Source of the DNA: Euphorbia lathyris
Taxonomy: Eukaryota > Streptophyta > Magnoliopsida > Malpighiales > Euphorbiaceae
Assembly (NCBI RefSeq): GCF_963576675.1
Contig: NC_088911.1
Span: 84,287,256 to 84,351,255 of the forward strand
Direction of reading: 5' to 3'
DNA length: 64,000 bases
Position 1 is the stretch's first letter; each line of letters begins with the position of its first letter. The position numbers and the translations under genes were made by a program. Below the pieces are notes generated by a model. The model had not been told where the DNA came from, searched no databases, and saw nothing but the letters and a program-made list of their open reading frames with translations. Below, in pieces: positions 20,601-30,472 of this stretch.

Positions 20601-22695
20601 CTGCTTCTAATTGTTTCTTCACCTCCTCTCTGATCTTATCTGCCCATTCTGGTCTCATACGTCGGAGCTTCTGCTTTACGGGCTTCGCTTCGGGGTAAGT
20701 TGGAATGCGGTGGGTTACGATTGATTGATCAATTCCAGGCATGTCTTCGTATGTCCAAGCGAATACAATTTCGTATTTTTTAATTATTCTCTCAAATTCT
20801 TTTCTCTCTTCAATAGTTAATGCTTGAGCAATTTGTATAAGTTTAGGATTTTCATCCGTACCAAGATTGAAAGTTGACATTTCTATTGTATTGATTTCAA
20901 ATGCAGGCATGTTATATGAATGAGAATGCATGGAATGATCATGATCGACATCAAGCAAGTAAGCAAAATCAGAATTCATTTCATTGATAGCATGGGTGAT
21001 TACATCATCTGACTCAAACAAAGCAGTAATGCAATTTTCATCATTAGGGCCTTCGGAATTCTCGTGAATTTTGGAGGTACTAGGCTCATCTCCCGCTCCC
21101 GCAGTTGCTTCAATAGTGATGACCTGCTCCTCGGCATTTAAATCCAGCATCATGATCTCCTCGACAAAGCAGCTCGCCTTTCCTTTGCCCCAGTCGGCAA
21201 CATCATTGAAGATTTCGAACCCTGGCAGAATCTTCCCTTCCGTGCTAGTCCATGCCTCGGGGGTTCCTGAATATGCCTTCCCATGCCCCTCGCTCACAAA
21301 ATACTTCCTCAAGCCTACTTTTCCTTCAACACTCGCATTGGACGGACTCCCCTGCTCATATCCCAAACCTCTCCGGGTTTTTTGACTCTTAAAGTCCGGA
21401 AACTCTGGCAGCCCCTGATGGTATGCTCCTAAACCCATTCCCGGGATGAAACCTCCCTTCATCATTTTCACCACATCGGTGGTCATGCTCGACTCGTAAA
21501 TCCCGGAGACTTGGAATCCGGAGAAAAGTTGAGGCTCAATTCCCAGTACTGCCACCGAGCTCAATTTTTCAGCTCTAATTGTTACTATCTCCTCCCCGAA
21601 GGGGAACTTAATCATTTGGTGGAGCGTGGAGGGCACACCTCCTAACTTATGGAACCAAGGGCGTCCCAACAGCACAGCAAAAGTTACCGGGATATCCAAC
21701 ACCGTGAACTCAGTTTCTTCCTCGTGCGGCCCCACTTTCAACTTGGCCTTGAAGACTCCTTCAATGTGCCTACGGCTGTTGTCATATGCTCTAATCACTG
21801 TTTCAGAGGCCGTCAAGTCTCCTCTTTCCACTCCCAACTTCGACAAGAGTTTCAACGGACAAACATTAATGGCCGATCCATCATCGACCATCACACAGCT
21901 AGTCTTCTTCCCGTTAATTTCCGCTCGGATATACAATGGCTTATTATGAGCCTTCCCCTCTTCTGGGAGATCCTCGTCGGTAAATGTGATCTCAGTCTTC
22001 TTTCGAGCCATAATTGCCCCTACTAGCGCTGCCGGCTCAGTATCGGTGGAAATAACCAAATTCTGCAACTCCTTCATCAGGTTCTCACGATGGTACTTAG
22101 AATGGCATAAAACTTCCCAGACCGTAGACTTAGCTTGCGTCTTCTTCAACTGCTCAAGAACTTGGTCATCGGGCTTAGGAGCCGACCCTTCTCCTATCTC
22201 AGTCTCAATCATAGGTGCCTTTCCCTCGGCCACACGACCTGATCTCATCACTACCGCAATTTCCGGCTCATCATCCGATTCGTCCCAAATGTTAATAGGA
22301 ACTCTCCGATTGGCATCTTCCTCGTCCGAAGAACTCTCCCAAATGTCCACAATCATTAAATCCATAACGTGAGGAACGTTTGGATTCAGATAAAAGGGAT
22401 CTGCTGATCCATACAACGCCCAGCCTATCAAATCGTCGTAATCTCGGAGGGACACTCTACTCATCCTTCTTGCTGCCAACAGAATAGCACCTCGTTGTAT
22501 GCACATAAGCTGCACCTTATCGCTCATTGTTTCATGACACTGCTCATAACGGTGCCTCCACCTTCTAGCATAATCCACAAACGGTTCCTCGGGGAATTGC
22601 CTAATCCTATCCAGATCGTCCAGGGATCCCGTCCATGGAACATACATCTCATATCTCGCCACAAAAGCACTTCTAAGCGGTACCCAATGACCCAT
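17626..22695 (-). CDS. pol: Tat element pol polyprotein (protease, RT, RNase H, aRNase H, integrase)
   Basis: There are 1,689 codons without interruption. Residues 1-100 are the second half of a GAG module (see the gag entry). Then come an aspartic protease (VDDGSAINV, 270-278), a G-patch-like segment (410-447, GGFIPGMGLG and RRGLGY) and RT (about 683-880; D763, YVDD at 825-828). The RT-linked RNase H (about 969-1070) has lost its first catalytic Asp (LYVAIEE). A second, archaeal-type RNase H (1116-1240) keeps D1121, E1159, D1183 and D1233. Integrase follows with H1341, H1348, C1379, C1382 and D1411, D1472, E1507 (35 residues apart at the end). The second RNase H defines the Tat lineage. This ORF shares its frame with gag and follows the TGA at 22720-22722. 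The ATG is the first after that stop and may not be a natural start. Confidence 0.95.
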   Translation of the reverse strand: MGHWVPLRSAFVARYEMYVPWTGSLDDLDRIRQFPEEPFVDYARRWRHRYEQCHETMSDKVQLMCIQRGAILLAARRMSRVSLRDYDDLIGWALYGSADPFYLNPNVPHVMDLMIVDIWESSSDEEDANRRVPINIWDESDDEPEIAVVMRSGRVAEGKAPMIETEIGEGSAPKPDDQVLEQLKKTQAKSTVWEVLCHSKYHRENLMKELQNLVISTDTEPAALVGAIMARKKTEITFTDEDLPEEGKAHNKPLYIRAEINGKKTSCVMVDDGSAINVCPLKLLSKLGVERGDLTASETVIRAYDNSRRHIEGVFKAKLKVGPHEEETEFTVLDIPVTFAVLLGRPWFHKLGGVPSTLHQMIKFPFGEEIVTIRAEKLSSVAVLGIEPQLFSGFQVSGIYESSMTTDVVKMMKGGFIPGMGLGAYHQGLPEFPDFKSQKTRRGLGYEQGSPSNASVEGKVGLRKYFVSEGHGKAYSGTPEAWTSTEGKILPGFEIFNDVADWGKGKASCFVEEIMMLDLNAEEQVITIEATAGAGDEPSTSKIHENSEGPNDENCITALFESDDVITHAINEMNSDFAYLLDVDHDHSMHSHSYNMPAFEINTIEMSTFNLGTDENPKLIQIAQALTIEERKEFERIIKKYEIVFAWTYEDMPGIDQSIVTHRIPTYPEAKPVKQKLRRMRPEWADKIREEVKKQLEAGFIEVIDYPPWVANVVPIAKKDDKVRMCVDYRDLNKACPKDEFALPHIDVLIDSAASSVLHTNVDGFMGYMQVQMAEKHKAKTSFTTEWGTYCYRVMPFGLKNAGATYQRMATTLFHDMIHKEVEVYVDDMMVKLETREGHFAALEKFLARIAEFKLRLNPKKCFFGVSLGKILGYVIGNKGIKVDSDKVKAIQEMPAPRNEKEVRGFLGQVQYISRFIARLTAICEPIFKLLRKDQPAVWNDKCQQALESIRSYLSNPPVLRPPKLGKPLLLYVAIEERSIGAMLAQEGDTGVEHAVYYLSKKFLEYELKYNMIEKTCVAVVWLTKKLRHYFQSYKVIIISRMDPVKYLYQTPSLTGKLARWLLLLSEFDIEYVTKKVIKGKAVAEFLANQPLNSEEEEISYDFPDEHLNAIEVIPWKMFFDGVVNSNGAGVGVLLTSPEGERIPMAKKLSFPLTNNMAEYEACIYGLESLAALGASYVEIWGDSKLIIEQAQGNWEVREERLRPYLDQLEGLAQRFKECRFYHIPRAQNQAADALATLVSVWDNPRNLASKPLVLRRSHKPCYEDVMLLGTDEKPWYFDIVNFMKDGTYPVESEPRDQAVIRRLARQFVIHNDLLYKRNIDGLQLRCLDAGEAREAMESVHSGICGAHMGGAVLAKKIIRQGFYWLTMERDCNEYAKKCHDCQIHGDCSHLPAMELHVLAPIWPFAAWGIDIIGEVRPNASNGHKFIAVAIDYFTKWVEAESFSKLGSKQMRKFIEKHLITRFGVPHHMITDNGVQFQGEVRNLFREYGIEHHRSSPYRPQANGAVEAANKNLKRILVKTVESHQNWHEHLPLASWAYRTTIRTSTGATPFSLVYGTEAVLPIEIEKRSLRIAVEAEIPETEWVKRRYEQLALVDEKRMEALYHVQLYQRRMARAFNKKVKTSPIKEGDLVLKQIRVTHTDPRGKFRPNWEGPFVVKKILSKGAVKLTTMDDMEFSEPTNLDRLKKYFS

Positions 22696-22719
22696 TTCCT
22701 CCTCTGATAAGCCTTGGTG

Positions 22720-25020
22720 TCACAACAAGGCTTCTCCCATTAAAGTTTTCGGGAAATGTTCATGTAATTCACACTGCGGGAATCCGGCGTCATACATATG
22801 ATTGCGGAATAACCTTGCATGCTCAACAGGATCCTGGTATCCACCATACCTAGGCATCGCTAACACCGCATCAGGTGTTTGGTAGGACGGAGAATCAGGG
22901 GTTTGCTCTGCTAGCATCCATACTGTATACTCCTTGATAAATCTCTTCGTCATTGCTGCCCAATCGGTCTTGACATACATTGGCAACGACATGTACCACA
23001 TTAACGGTTCACCCATCAACGAATTGCAAAACAAGTTAGTGATCTCTTCCTCTTTAAAACCCAAAGGCGCCATAGCCGACAAGTAGAAGTGAAGGTGCTC
23101 CATAGGGTCCTTGTTGCCATTATATTTGCTAACCCTCGGTAGCGGACGCTTGATAGGTCCAATCTGCATTGTGAAGCGCTCCACAGTTCTGTCTTCAGCT
23201 CTTTGGTACTTTTCTAAAAACAAATCCGACAACCGATCCCAATCGTGCTTGCAAGAATCGGGTAATGAGTGGAACCATTCCAGAGGCTCGCCTACCAGTG
23301 AATGGTGGAACCACTGGGCAATTTCATCTACTCTGAAGGATTCAATGAATATGTCGTGCATATATTCATGCAAGTGCACCTCGGGATTTCCCCCTCCACT
23401 AAACAGGCCCAAATTAGGCACAATAGTTCGAGACGACCCTTCTTCGGTCTCTTCGGCACTATCTTCATCATACGGTGCTCCACCATCCAATCCCTCTTCC
23501 ATCGGTTCATCCTTTTGTTCCTCGCCAAGGAAGGACACATATAGACCATTTCCTACATTGTTCCTTTCGTCGGAATCCAGCAACTCCTCTACGTTCTCTT
23601 CGAAGGATTCCATCACTACACGTTCTGTCAGACCAATTCTGATCATGCTTACCCTATGATTAGGCAATGGATTACGCCTAGTGGAAGGGTTTGCTGACGA
23701 AGGATCAGCTATCTTTTTCTCCTCGATTAAATCCTGGATTTCGTGTTTCAGCCTCTCACAATTCTCAATTGTATGCCCATAACTGCTGTGGAACTCACAA
23801 TACCCTTTAGCTTGTATCTGTGGAGGAGGCGGTGTCTTGTTATAATGAGTAAGAGCTTTCAGCAGCCCCTTTTTCTGCAATCGTTCGAAAACTTTTGCGT
23901 AAGTCTGATCGAACTTGACGAACTGCCTCTTTTCAATAGCATTAAGATCAAGCACTTTCACTGCTGCGGATTCCGTACTCGCACTAGGCCCTCCGGCACT
24001 ATGTCTAGACTTCGTCCATTTGGTATAAGCTTTCTTCGGCTCTCCATCCCCTTCAACAGTCAAGGCACAACTATACATCTGATTGAAATCAGTAAATGGC
24101 ATATACCGCAACTCATTCTTGATGTACGGCAACGTGTTGCCAACCACCATTCGGATCTGATCCTGCTCGAGCGGCTTTTGTTTCATCACTGCGGCCTTAG
24201 CCCTCCATCTTTTCACAAAATCGGAAAAGGATTCCCCAGCCTGTTGCTTAGTGCTCTCTAACTCTTTCAAAGTGACCTCCAGCATGGTGTTAAAGCTATA
24301 CTGAGCGATGAATGACTTCGCTAATTCCTTCCAATCCTTCTTTGTCACCATTGGTAACGCATGAAACCATGTGAGGGCAGCCCCCTCTAAGTAGGTGTTA
24401 AACAGCCCTAGGACCTGATCCTCCGTCAGGATCGTGTGCTTCATCACCGCAACATACTGATTCATGTGAGCGGTGGGATCTCCCGTTCCATCGAACTTTT
24501 TCATGTCAGGGAGCCGAAATTTCAGAGGCAAAGCTGTTGCCGACAAACAATTCTTCAAGTTATAAAAGTCCTGACTTCCGGAACTTCCTCCGTGCAAGTC
24601 CTGCACTTCCTGCGTGATGTGTTGCTTCCACTCCTCTTCCTTAGCTTTCTCTTTTTCCAGCTGTTTTTGGATATAATCCTGATAATCCTCCTCATTCCCA
24701 AAGCGAGGGCCATCGTTCGCCTCATTCTCAGCACACTTACTACCACTCTTGTTGTCCTTCAGTGCTAACTCAGCTAGCTGGGCCAAGATTGCGGCCAGCT
24801 GATCATTGATATTGTTCATAGAATTTTCCAATTCAGCCACTTTCTCGTCGGTCACAGACATATTGACGGAAGACTGAGTATACCCGGATGAAGATGATTC
24901 AGAAGCCACAACTACTGATTCGGAACTGTCTACTCGTAGCTGATCAAACTGTCTGACAAGCCGATTACTCTCGCGGAACCACAACCGCTTAATGATGATG
25001 TCTGCGCGAACGGTATCCAT
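22720..25020 (-). CDS. gag: Tat element gag with repeated capsid-like modules
   Basis: This is 766 codons. Residues 55-145 are a probable coiled coil. Module 1 (165-320) is a normal retrotransposon GAG: KFDGTGDPTAHMNQYV, LEGAALTWFHALP, then ESFSDFVKRWR. A CX2HX4HX4C knuckle, CEFHSSYGHTIENC, lies at 408-421. Then come further half-modules with the same layout: module 2 at 533-605 (LFSGGGNPEVHLHEYM, VGEPLEWFHSLP), module 3 at 625-699 (KYNGNKDPMEHLHFYL, MGEPLMWYMSLP) and module 4 from 720 (RYGGYQDPVEHARLF, MGEALL). Module 4 is cut by the TGA exactly where modules 1-3 have Trp. Its second half continues in the same frame as residues 1-100 of the next ORF. Gag should package the element RNA in cytoplasmic particles. 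The role of the extra modules is unknown. Confidence 0.92.
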   Translation of the reverse strand: MDTVRADIIIKRLWFRESNRLVRQFDQLRVDSSESVVVASESSSSGYTQSSVNMSVTDEKVAELENSMNNINDQLAAILAQLAELALKDNKSGSKCAENEANDGPRFGNEEDYQDYIQKQLEKEKAKEEEWKQHITQEVQDLHGGSSGSQDFYNLKNCLSATALPLKFRLPDMKKFDGTGDPTAHMNQYVAVMKHTILTEDQVLGLFNTYLEGAALTWFHALPMVTKKDWKELAKSFIAQYSFNTMLEVTLKELESTKQQAGESFSDFVKRWRAKAAVMKQKPLEQDQIRMVVGNTLPYIKNELRYMPFTDFNQMYSCALTVEGDGEPKKAYTKWTKSRHSAGGPSASTESAAVKVLDLNAIEKRQFVKFDQTYAKVFERLQKKGLLKALTHYNKTPPPPQIQAKGYCEFHSSYGHTIENCERLKHEIQDLIEEKKIADPSSANPSTRRNPLPNHRVSMIRIGLTERVVMESFEENVEELLDSDERNNVGNGLYVSFLGEEQKDEPMEEGLDGGAPYDEDSAEETEEGSSRTIVPNLGLFSGGGNPEVHLHEYMHDIFIESFRVDEIAQWFHHSLVGEPLEWFHSLPDSCKHDWDRLSDLFLEKYQRAEDRTVERFTMQIGPIKRPLPRVSKYNGNKDPMEHLHFYLSAMAPLGFKEEEITNLFCNSLMGEPLMWYMSLPMYVKTDWAAMTKRFIKEYTVWMLAEQTPDSPSYQTPDAVLAMPRYGGYQDPVEHARLFRNHMYDAGFPQCELHEHFPKTLMGEALL

Positions 25021-26945
25021 TAGTATGTATGCATGATTTTTATATGCATGATTCGTGGTATGTGCGTTTATTTATTTACGATTATAAGATAAGAAGAACA
25101 AACGTTAGTTCTATTTACACGTATCACAACATCTCTCTTCCACCCTTATTCCTCCACACACTCGTTGGTCCAGGTCTCTTTCCTAGGATTTTGGTTTGGG
25201 GCTCACATTGCGGTCCAGGGGACGCGTGATGCCGTCGATTATTGCGGGAAAGTAAATCATCCATCAGACAATACAGTTCGTTTTGACGTATCAACGTTCA
25301 GTGACTAAGAAATCGACCAAGTTGGATTGTCCTTTCGGAATAACTCGTCTTTCGTCCTTTCGTGAGACGCATTAGTTCAGGTTTTGACTCCCTTTGAGCG
25401 CATCTCAGTTTTTAGACGGGGTACGAGTTATTCTTCTAGTCCAATCGTTCGTTATCGTCAATGACTCGTTCCCTTTTGTTCGTGCGGGTTTGTGTCTCGA
25501 TTTTTGGATTACAACGGGATCTTTTGGATCTATCGAGAGACATAACCATGTGTTCATTTAGTGATGGAATCACTTTTGGATTTTATTTTAGGGAACAGAC
25601 TCATCGCGTAACGCGTTTGTTCTTAGCGTCGAGGATCCGTTTGCTCATTTTAGCTACGTGAAAAGACGGCGAGTCTTATTTTGAGCGCACGGTAACCTTT
25701 CGGCTAGCAACAGTTCGTTGTTCTTCCCAATCCTACGGGATATATCATCTTAGTGTGGTTATAGAAAATCAACGTTTCGTTGAATCGCATGTTTATTCAA
25801 AGCGAGGACATCACCGTTCTCTTTCCTTTAGGCACGAATTAAGCAAACACGTACATCGGACCATATTTCTTACAGTTTTGGTAACGGTCGAAATGATCGA
25901 GTCGTTAGTCAAAACCCGCAGTCTCGTCCATATGGCGCAATTATATGGTTTGGCTTAATTCGGCTTTGTGATTTTAAACGGGGTATACACTCGTTCGAGG
26001 CACGTACTCAACGACATTGGTTTATTTTCTTTAACTACTCTCGGTATTGATATATATCGTAGATTCGGAATGATTTTGGTCGTTTAGTTCATTTTTCTCT
26101 TCTTTATTTTCTTAGTCATCTGTACGGACACATCCATTTCTCTAAAGAACGACATGAGGCATAACGTAAAAGCTCGTCTTTCATTCGGAAGGGACGGGCT
26201 ACTTGTGCGAAACTTTTCACGTTATGACAGGGTCGTTCAGGATAGAAATGTTCTTCGTTTTCGTTTCGTCTTGATCTCGTTTTATCCCAATTTATTTAAA
26301 GAATGTGAATAACGGCTACTGTTAATATAGTCTTTTGTATCGAGATGTAATTATCCTTAATACCAAACCGATTCATACTAATACGTGCTTACGTCATAAC
26401 ACATTTCCTGAACACGTGCCTTCGTCGGGACACGGAAAGGGACAAGGCGGGTCGCACATGTTCATTCATATGAGATGACTAAGTCGTCTTTAGTTCAAAT
26501 CGTTTCGATGTTTTTTAGGGTAATTAGTATGTCGATTCATAAGTATATATTAACACATCGTCCCATTTTCTTTACATACTTTAGGATTAGATACGTATCA
26601 TGGCGGTTTGAAAACACGAACTGATTCATTTATCACATCAAAAATAGTAACGGGTAATCCTATGGAAACTTCTAAGGCTACTATATGCTGACACGGCTGA
26701 CCGCGGGACCTCACAAGACCGCACAGATTCGCCCCTAACGAATGGATGGGGACCCTCTGGCGCCTTACTGTAAGGGGGAACTTACGCTAGCCTCTTTCGA
26801 GCGACGAATGGACTCTCGCTAGAGGTTTCGCGGAAATTACCCAAAGGGTTTGCAATAATGCATATGAATGCATACGAAAAGAAGTAAAACGATCCGTCCC
26901 CGTTAAGGGCTTAATACACGCCTTCCGGAATCAAATTTCTCGCTT
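25021..26945 (-). other. Leader (5' UTR) of the Tat element
   Basis: About 1.9 kb lie between the primer binding site and the gag ATG. I see no coding region on either strand and no tandem array. Long leaders are common in Tat elements, and packaging signals are expected here, but none can be identified by eye. Confidence 0.6.
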
Positions 26946-26962
26946 CCCCAGCAGAGTCGCCA
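26946..26962 (-). other. Primer binding site, tRNA-Arg type
   Basis: Two bases after the 5' LTR the minus strand reads tggcgactctgctgggg. It is complementary, apart from about one base, to the 3' end of a plant tRNA-Arg ending CCCAGCGGAGTCG-CCA (recalled, not searched). This type of site is typical of Tat/Ogre elements and fixes the element's orientation. Confidence 0.85.
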
Positions 26963-26964
26963 CT

Positions 26965-29936
26965 TGTTAGACGAGGTGCCGCGGCCTAATCTCCCGGGCG
27001 GACCGGGGGGTGGACAACCTCATGGCGACGTAAGCGGTGATTGGCGTCGAAAGCAACCAATCGTGGAATCAAGCTGCTCGGCAGGACCGGAGCTCGGAGA
27101 TATGGAAGAGTCGCCACCCACGAATGGGAAAATGAACACCGATCCCTTGCGGGAGACCGGTGTGGGTTCGGGAAACTTAGGTACGAGCCGAGAAGGCTAG
27201 CTCCTTTCCGGAGAAAGGCTACTAGGCACCCCGACATCGCCCGGTTATGAACCACCGGCCTCCTACTCAGCATGTTAGGCGATAACGGACTAATCGTATA
27301 CTTCTTTAAGTTTAAAATTCATTTGAAACCCTTTTCTTTCTCTTTTTAGAAACCATTTTGAGCATATGATATTGAAAAGCCACCTCAGTAAAGAATCACC
27401 CATTTATGTTTATACATACACAGAGAGGGAAGAAAGAAATGATTTATTTACAACCGTATTTAAATGTTATGTTGTGTGTTTATTCTACACTAACTTATTT
27501 CCCCAAAACGAGTTTTATTTACATGGTTCGCACCTTAATCGCCCTTGGAACGATTTAGGAGCGTTTTAAAACCTCGTTTGATGAAGCTTACCCGAATCGC
27601 CGTTGGAACGACTCGAGTATTTGAAAACGTTTGAGATAAAGAACCTTTTAATAAGAAAACGTGGTTAAACATACAAGTCAATTTCATTTTGTACAAATCC
27701 TTTAAGAAAATGATTCCAAAAATCTATTATTTGCAAAGAAAACGATTTTAATTACAATGATCCTTTAATCCGCCTTTGGAACGGATTAAGGTTTTAAAAC
27801 GTGGTGTTTTGAAGACGATTTGGAATATTAACAAGAATGACTCTATTTATTTACATTAGAAAAAAAAACTCATTAGTTTAAATAATTCAATTGAAAACTC
27901 TCTTTTTGTGATTTATTTTCCCCACTTATTTAATGGACTCTCTAATTGTTATAATTACAACAATAAACTTATTTTAACTAATATTTACACTTAAATAAAG
28001 CCCATTTGAAATATGGACCCAAGAATGGGCTCAAAGGGTAAAGAAAATAATTTGTACATACGTATATACATTTAAATCAAAAATAGAATATAAAATAAGA
28101 GTTAATACAAAAGAAGCTATATGTATATATAAAAATAATAGGTACAATATATCTATACTTTGAAAATGTGAAAATAATAAGTAAATCCTATAACTAAGAA
28201 AATAATTCTTATCCAAAAATAATTTTATTCAATAATCACTAAAACAACCCAAATGTTCCAAAAACTATACATATACATAACTACTATAGTTTTAATACCA
28301 AAAATACCATATGCTGATATTTATTAATTATTTCTCAAAATACCAAATAACTAACATTTAAAACATAACCCAAATTAATAAAAAGGAATACATATATATA
28401 CTTATACTTATATTGTAAAATGGAATAAATAATAATATACAAATATTCTAGAATGATTATATATGCTAAAGTTCTAAAATAATTTGAAAAACATATATTA
28501 CATATTTATATATATGTACTAGGGATTAAAAGTTTAAAAGTTAAGAAAAAGGGACGGAAATGGCATTTTTTTACATTTTGGCAGATTTACCGACGGAAAG
28601 TTCGTCGGTAAACAGTATTTAGTGACAGAATAGGTAAATTACAGCAGCACTCCTAAATGTTTCCAGATTTATTCAAAAGCTTTAAATTAAATCTAATTCA
28701 ATCGTTTTGGGTTTCCGAACTACCAAAGATGGATCATAGTCGAAAACGAAAATTCCTAAACGACGTTTTTTATTTCAAAACATTATTTGGAAATTCCTTT
28801 TAAATTAAAAACTTGTAATTACAACGTTTTCGATACCCGAACTACCTTTTATCGGATCACGGTTCGTATTGGGACATCAAAACGAGGTTTTTTATTTTAA
28901 AACAAAACCGAATTTTATTTAACACGAAACGAAAATTAAATAAATAAGCTAATTAAATAAAATGTGACAAAATAAATAAATAACTAAATGAATAAAAACT
29001 ATAGCATAAAAATAGAAGAAGAGAATAAATTAAATAAAATAAAGAGTCTAGTCCTCGAATAATACCTTGAATTCGGTATCTGACAGTTGAAGCCGATTGA
29101 TTCCACGAACCACGAGCTCCCGTTTTTTATAAAAAATTTAGTAAAAATTGAACTTAGGAAATTTAGAGATTTTCAATTTTTAGGAAAAAAAATGTTTTTT
29201 CCTAAAATAATCAACTTCCTCTCTCTAGAAAAATATCTAGTGTGAGAAGCTATCTAAGGATTCCTCCTCCCTTTCTCCTCCTCCCCCTTTTTTGCATGGG
29301 GATCCGTGCCTTTTATAGGCAAACGGGTCCCCGGACCAATGGGCGACGCCCAAAAGAAATTGGGCGTCGCCCATTGGGGTTGGGCGGCCGCCCAACCTAG
29401 TGTTGGGCTACCGCCCAACATTTGTTGGGCGATCGCCCAACAATCGTTGGGCGATCGCCCAACGGCGTTGGGCGAGCGCCCAACGCTAGGTTGGGCGCAC
29501 GCGCCCAACCTCCGTCGGGCGTTCGCCCGACGACCCTCGGGGCGTGCCTCGAGCCATCGGGCGTGCGCACCCCGCGGCCGTCGAGCGCGCATCCCGCGCC
29601 GCCGGACGCTCCCACGTCGCGGTCGCCGAACGCGCGCTTCGTGCTACCGGGCACGTGCGCTCAGTGGTCCACGAGAGCGCGCCCCGTGCCACCGGACCCG
29701 GGCATTGCTCGGACGTCGAGAGCGTGCCACTTGCGGCGCGTCCGACGGACGCCGAGCGGGCGTTCGACCATTGTCGTCCGCGTGCCGGATGCCGCTAAGT
29801 ACCCGCGCCGTACCGCTAATTTTCCTTCGCTTATTATTCTTTATATATTTTTTGTTTTTCAAAACTTCCGGAATCAATCACTTCAACCGTCTTGTTTTCA
29901 GGTTTTCGTCACAGGTCCTCCGACTCAATGTCTACA
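26965..29936 (-). repeat. 5' LTR of the Tat element
   Basis: This 2,972-bp LTR matches 7262-10235 with scattered substitutions. Around 29392-29480 it carries two extra palindromes that the 3' LTR lacks, and the 3' LTR has extra sequence near 9788. The palindrome number therefore changes faster than the rest of the LTR. Confidence 0.95.
29309..29319 (-). promoter_or_regulatory. TATA box driving the Tat element
   Basis: The minus strand reads cctataaaagg, between the GC-rich palindrome block and the purine-rich gggggaggaggag downstream. Transcription of the genomic RNA would start about 30 bp downstream, near 29280, and run through gag and pol. Confidence 0.7.
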
Positions 29937-30472
29937 GCCGTAGTTACTGAACCTGTACAAATCATGTGACTGAACTTTTCTATCCTTATTTTTTAATTAT
30001 TGTCTTTACATTTTATTTCTAAATATTTAATTATGATCATATTTAATATATGCGCTCAAAACATTTTGTCAATGACAATAATTTATTATCTTTCACTAAA
30101 AATAATTAATTTGCACATTCATTTATTTCGCAAATACTTTCAAAATTGCAAATTAATAATATTGAACATAATTTTATAATTTTATTAAATGAAAGAAATA
30201 ATTTTAAAATTACAATAAATATTATTCACCCTTTTAATATTTATATAGTTATATTGGACCAATACAATTTGTGAGAATGACGGTTTTTTTAGGTCTTTTC
30301 ACCTTTCATTGAATTTGAATTTCGCAACACTCACTATGCTTATTGTTGACCCACAATAAAATAAATTTTATTTTTATAGAAAGTTTATATTTAATTTTAG
30401 GGTATAGTTTCTATTTTTTCTAGAAAAATAATAATGATGAATGGAAAATAAAATAAATATATATATATATAT
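29937..30472. other. Rest of the old Copia-type LTR and AT-rich DNA
   Basis: The first 50 bases or so (agttactgaacctgtacaaa) continue the LTR fragment that ends at 7261. After that I see only AT-rich sequence with no gene, ending in a (TA)n run at about 30456-30472. Confidence 0.4.

Larger units (their letters stand above)
7262..29936 (-). mobile_element. Complete Tat-lineage Ty3/Gypsy LTR retrotransposon (22.7 kb)
   Basis: Two direct repeats of about 2.97 kb bound the element. The 5-bp sequence gccgt lies immediately outside both (7257-7261 and 29937-29941). On the minus strand the order is 5' LTR, tRNA-Arg-type primer site, leader, gag, pol (protease, RT, RNase H, second archaeal-type RNase H, integrase), an antisense gene, minisatellites, polypurine tract and 3' LTR. 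The second RNase H, the primer site and the great length are hallmarks of the Tat lineage (Ogre/Retand relatives). A hAT element is nested at 10747-13547. One nonsense codon separates gag and pol. Without the hAT the element is about 19.9 kb. Confidence 0.95.

Noticed and set aside
17657..24768. Plus-strand ORFs opposite the Tat gag and pol genes
   Set aside because: They are shadows of the minus-strand coding frames and show no domain of their own.
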